A stretch of 64,000 bases of DNA from Paenibacillus tengchongensis (GTDB lineage: Bacteria > Bacillota > Bacilli > Paenibacillales > Paenibacillaceae). A program made the position numbers and the translations under genes. This document shows positions 61,800 through 64,000 of the stretch, one piece after another. The notes below the pieces were generated by a model. It was not told the origin of the DNA and did no database searches. It saw nothing but the letters and a program-made list of their open reading frames with translations. The first letter of the stretch is position 1. Every line of letters begins with the position of its first letter. Location: contig NZ_WACP01000003.1 of the NCBI RefSeq assembly GCF_008973665.1, positions 386,661 to 450,660 of the forward strand, given 5' to 3'.

Positions 61800-63434
61800 T
61801 GCGAGAAATTGAACACATTGTGCTCCTGCAGGAGGGAACGAGCATAATGTATGCGAAAAATCGAACACAATGTGCTCCGGCGAAGGTAAACAGGCCGATT
61901 GTATGCTAAAAATCGAATACAATGTGCTCCGGCGAAGGTAACCGGACCCATTGTATTCGAAAAATCGAATACAATGTGCTCCTGCAGAGGTAAACGGACC
62001 CATTATATGCGAAAAATCGAATACAATATGCTCCTGCGAAGGTAACCGGACCGATTGTATGCTAAAAATCGCATACAATAGGCTCCTGCGAAGGCAACCG
62101 GACCGATTGTATGCGAAAAATCGAATACAATGTGCTCCGGCGAAGTCAAACGGGACGATTGTATGCGAAAAATCGAACACAATGTGCTCCGGCGAAGGCA
62201 AACGGGCCGATTGTATGCGAAAAATCGAATACAGTGTGCTCCGGCGAAGGCAACCGGACCGATTGTATGCGAAAAATCGAATACAATAGGCTCCTGCGAA
62301 GGCAACCGGACCCATTGTATGCGAAAAATCGAACACAATGTGCTCCGGCGAAGGTAACCGGACCCATTGTATGCTAAAAATCGAATACATTATGCTCCGG
62401 CGAAGGCAACCGGACCGATTGTATGCGAAAAATCGAATACAATAGGCTCCGGCGAAGGTAACCGGAGCATAATGTATTCGAAAAATCGAATACAATAGGC
62501 TCCGGCGAAGGTAAACGGGCCGATTGTATGCTAAAAATCGAATACAATGTGCTCCGGCGAAGTCAATCGGACCAATTGTATGCTAAAAATCGAATACAAT
62601 GTGCTCCGGCTAAGGTAAACAGGCCGATTGTATGGAAAAATCGAATACAATGTGCTCCGGCTAAGGTAAACAGGCCGATTGTATGTGAAAAATCGAATAC
62701 AATGTGCTCCGGCTAAGGTTAACAGCCCTACTGTATGCTAAAAATCGAATACAATGTGCTCCGGCGAAGGTAACCGGACCCATTGTATGCGAAAAATCGA
62801 ATACAATAGGCTCCTGCGGAGGCAACCGGACCTATTGTATTCGAAAAATCGAATACAATGTGCTCCTGCGGAGGCAACCGGGCCGATTGTATGCGAAAAA
62901 TCGAACACAATGTGCTCCGGCGAAGGTAAACAGCCCTACTGTATGCGAAAAATCGAATACAATGTGCTCCGGCGAAGGCAACCGGACCGATTGTATGCTA
63001 AAAATCGAATACAATAGGCTCCTGCGAAGGCAACCGGACCGATTGTATGCGAAAAATCGAATACAATAGGCTCCGGCGAAGGTAACCGGACCCATTGTAT
63101 TCGAAAAATCGAATACATTATGCTCCGGCTAAGGTAAACAGGCATATTGTATGCGAAAAATCGAATACAATAGGCTCCTGCGGAGGCAACCGGACCTATT
63201 GTATTCGAAAAATCGAATACAAAGTGCTCCTGCGAAGGTAACCGGACCCATTGTATTCGAAAAATCGAATACAATATGCTCCGGCGACGGCAAACGGGCC
63301 GATTGTATGCGAAAAATCGAACACAATGTGCTCCGGCGAAGGCAAACGGGCCGATTGTATGCGAAAAATCGAATACAGTGTGCTCCTGCAGGAGGGAACG
63401 AGCAGAATGTATGCGAAAAACCGAACTCATTGTA
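61800..63434. repeat. Tandem array of about 31 copies of a 52-bp unit with an inner inverted repeat
   Basis: The unit recurs every 52 bases (one 51-base step near 62634) from about 61850 to 63420, with a degenerate unit at each edge. Its core is TTGTATGCG or TTGTATTCG, then AAAAA, then TCGAATACAA, so the best copies form ATTGTATTCGA/TCGAATACAAT hairpins with 11 paired bases. The second part is GTGCTCCGGCGAAGG, then TAACCGGACC, with smaller CTCC/GGAG or CCGG/CCGG dyads. Both edge units share CTCCTGCAGGAGGGAACGAGCA. No unique spacers occur, so it is not CRISPR. Because 52 is not a multiple of 3 and the unit has few stops, all six frames stay open over long parts; these frames are not taken as genes. 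Confidence 0.95.
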
Positions 63435-63555
63435 CTTTTCTCGCTTCGGAAGAGGCAGAGCGGGGCAGCGCACAAACAGGTGCGAAATTTGCAAATGCCC
63501 CAAAGCTATGTTATAAATTGAATAGCATATTCATTCGGGTTGTTACTGTTCGATC

Positions 63556-63620
63556 AGGCAAAACCGTTACCGTGTACACAATACCTTTTCCGTGTACAAG
63601 GGTAAGGTTTTGCCTTTTTT
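63556..63620 (+). terminator. Strong terminator-like hairpin in front of ptsH
   Basis: AGGCAAAACC and TTACC (63556-63571) pair with GGTAA and GGTTTTGCCT (63601-63615), and TGTACA pairs with a second TGTACA inside. TTTTTT ends the structure. It stands 59 bases before the ptsH start. It may end transcripts coming out of the array, or act as an attenuator in the ptsHI leader. Confidence 0.8.
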
Positions 63621-63678
63621 GGTTTCTGAGCGAGTATGCCATACCTACTATATACGACGAAAGTGAGCTGACTTTACG

Positions 63679-63954
63679 ATGCAACAAACATTCAAAATTG
63701 TCGACGAAGATGGAATCCACGCACGCCCGGCTACGGCGCTTGTGAATACAGCTACGAAATTCAAGGGAGCCGAATCTTTTGCCGAAGCCAAAGGCAAAAA
63801 AGTAACCCTGAAGTCCATCCTGGGCGTACTGTCCCTGGGCCTGGAAACCGGCGACACGCTGACCCTGATCACTGAAGGCGCAGAGGCTGCCGAAGCACTG
63901 GCCGCTCTGCAGGAAGTGATGGTTAAAGAAGGGCTGGGCGAGGTTCATGAATAA
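63679..63954 (+). CDS. ptsH: HPr, phosphocarrier protein of the PTS
   Basis: A 91-residue HPr. His14 in GIHARPAT is the site phosphorylated by Enzyme I (His15 in standard numbering). Ser46 in LKSILGVLSLG is the HPr kinase site that makes HPr the co-repressor partner of CcpA in Firmicutes. It carries phosphate from phosphoenolpyruvate to sugar-specific permeases and regulates carbon use. It overlaps ptsI by 8 bases. The ribosome site is weak (GAAAGTGAG). Confidence 0.97.
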   Translation: MQQTFKIVDEDGIHARPATALVNTATKFKGAESFAEAKGKKVTLKSILGVLSLGLETGDTLTLITEGAEAAEALAALQEVMVKEGLGEVHE

Positions 63955-64000
63955 ACTCACAGGAATCGCGGCCTCCGCCGGCATTGCCGTGGCCCGCGCA
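63947..64000 (+). CDS. ptsI: PTS Enzyme I, first 18 codons only
   Basis: The visible N-terminus MNKLTGIAASAGIAVA matches the conserved beginning of phosphoenolpyruvate-protein phosphotransferase, which phosphorylates HPr. The gene runs off the window edge. AGGTT and the overlapping ptsH stop support the start at 63947. Confidence 0.9.
   Translation, partial: MNKLTGIAASAGIAVARA

Noticed and set aside
61800..63434. CRISPR array
   Set aside because: Whole 52-bp units repeat without unique spacers, and no cas genes are near.
61719..63475. Repeat-rich protein genes on either strand of the 52-bp array
   Set aside because: Open frames occur in all six frames as a by-product of a stop-poor 52-bp period, with no consistent start sites.

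Overview
The window is chromosomal DNA from a Gram-positive, low-to-mid GC member of the Bacillales, most probably a Paenibacillus. The support is the set of AGGAGG-type ribosome sites with frequent TTG and GTG starts, a cyclodextrin glucanotransferase with the Bacillus/Paenibacillus domain plan, a Bacillus-type nitrate reductase operon followed by nreABC, LigD-type end-joining enzymes, lplB/ytcP-type sugar transporters with AraC regulators, and a ptsHI pair. The species call is an inference from gene content; no rRNA, tRNA or CRISPR locus was seen.

Layout. 1-4.9 kb: the end of an end-joining DNA ligase gene, a polymerase-domain gene broken by one extra base, and small housekeeping genes. 4.9-9 kb: a secreted cyclodextrin glucanotransferase on the minus strand with a readable promoter and two LacI/CcpA-like palindromes, a DinB-like protein and a phosphotransferase. 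9-26 kb: a nitrogen-oxide block made of flavohemoglobin hmp, its regulator nsrR, a hemerythrin-like protein, narGHJI, the oxygen/nitrate sensing system nreABC, a NarK-type transporter fused to a C-terminal PAS domain, moaA (molybdenum cofactor), ilvB and a YwiC-like membrane protein. Repeated AGGGN4CCCT-like palindromes lie before both narG and narK and may be NreC sites. 26-33 kb: a five-gene oligopeptide/dipeptide ABC importer with a structured leader. 33-46 kb: a protein with a possible deoxyribosyltransferase-like tail, an aldo/keto reductase, an amidohydrolase remnant, a GT61 glycosyltransferase, and a plant-polysaccharide group (GH95 alpha-L-fucosidase, GH115 alpha-glucuronidase, two AraC regulators, one unrecognised 220-residue protein). 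46-51 kb: two AT-rich unknown genes that look foreign, and a heterodimeric ABC exporter behind a striking GTATAC palindrome. 51-61.5 kb: an amino-sugar catabolic operon (AraC regulator, sugar ABC importer, BadF-type GlcNAc kinase, GH4 phospho-beta-glucosidase, two GH3 beta-N-acetylhexosaminidase-like enzymes). 61.8-63.4 kb: about 31 tandem copies of a 52-bp unit carrying an inverted repeat. 63.5-64 kb: ptsH and the start of ptsI behind a strong terminator-like hairpin.

How it fits together. The organism appears to be a facultatively anaerobic saprophyte. It would respire nitrate under NreABC control with local molybdenum cofactor supply and NO detoxification, secrete starch-converting enzyme, take up peptides, and take up and process hemicellulose and chitin or cell-wall derived sugars. 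The items least explained by known families are the 52-bp array, the NarK-PAS fusion, the AT-rich gene pair, the GTATAC operator and its 119-residue gene, and the terminator-like hairpins in the narG and ptsH leaders.
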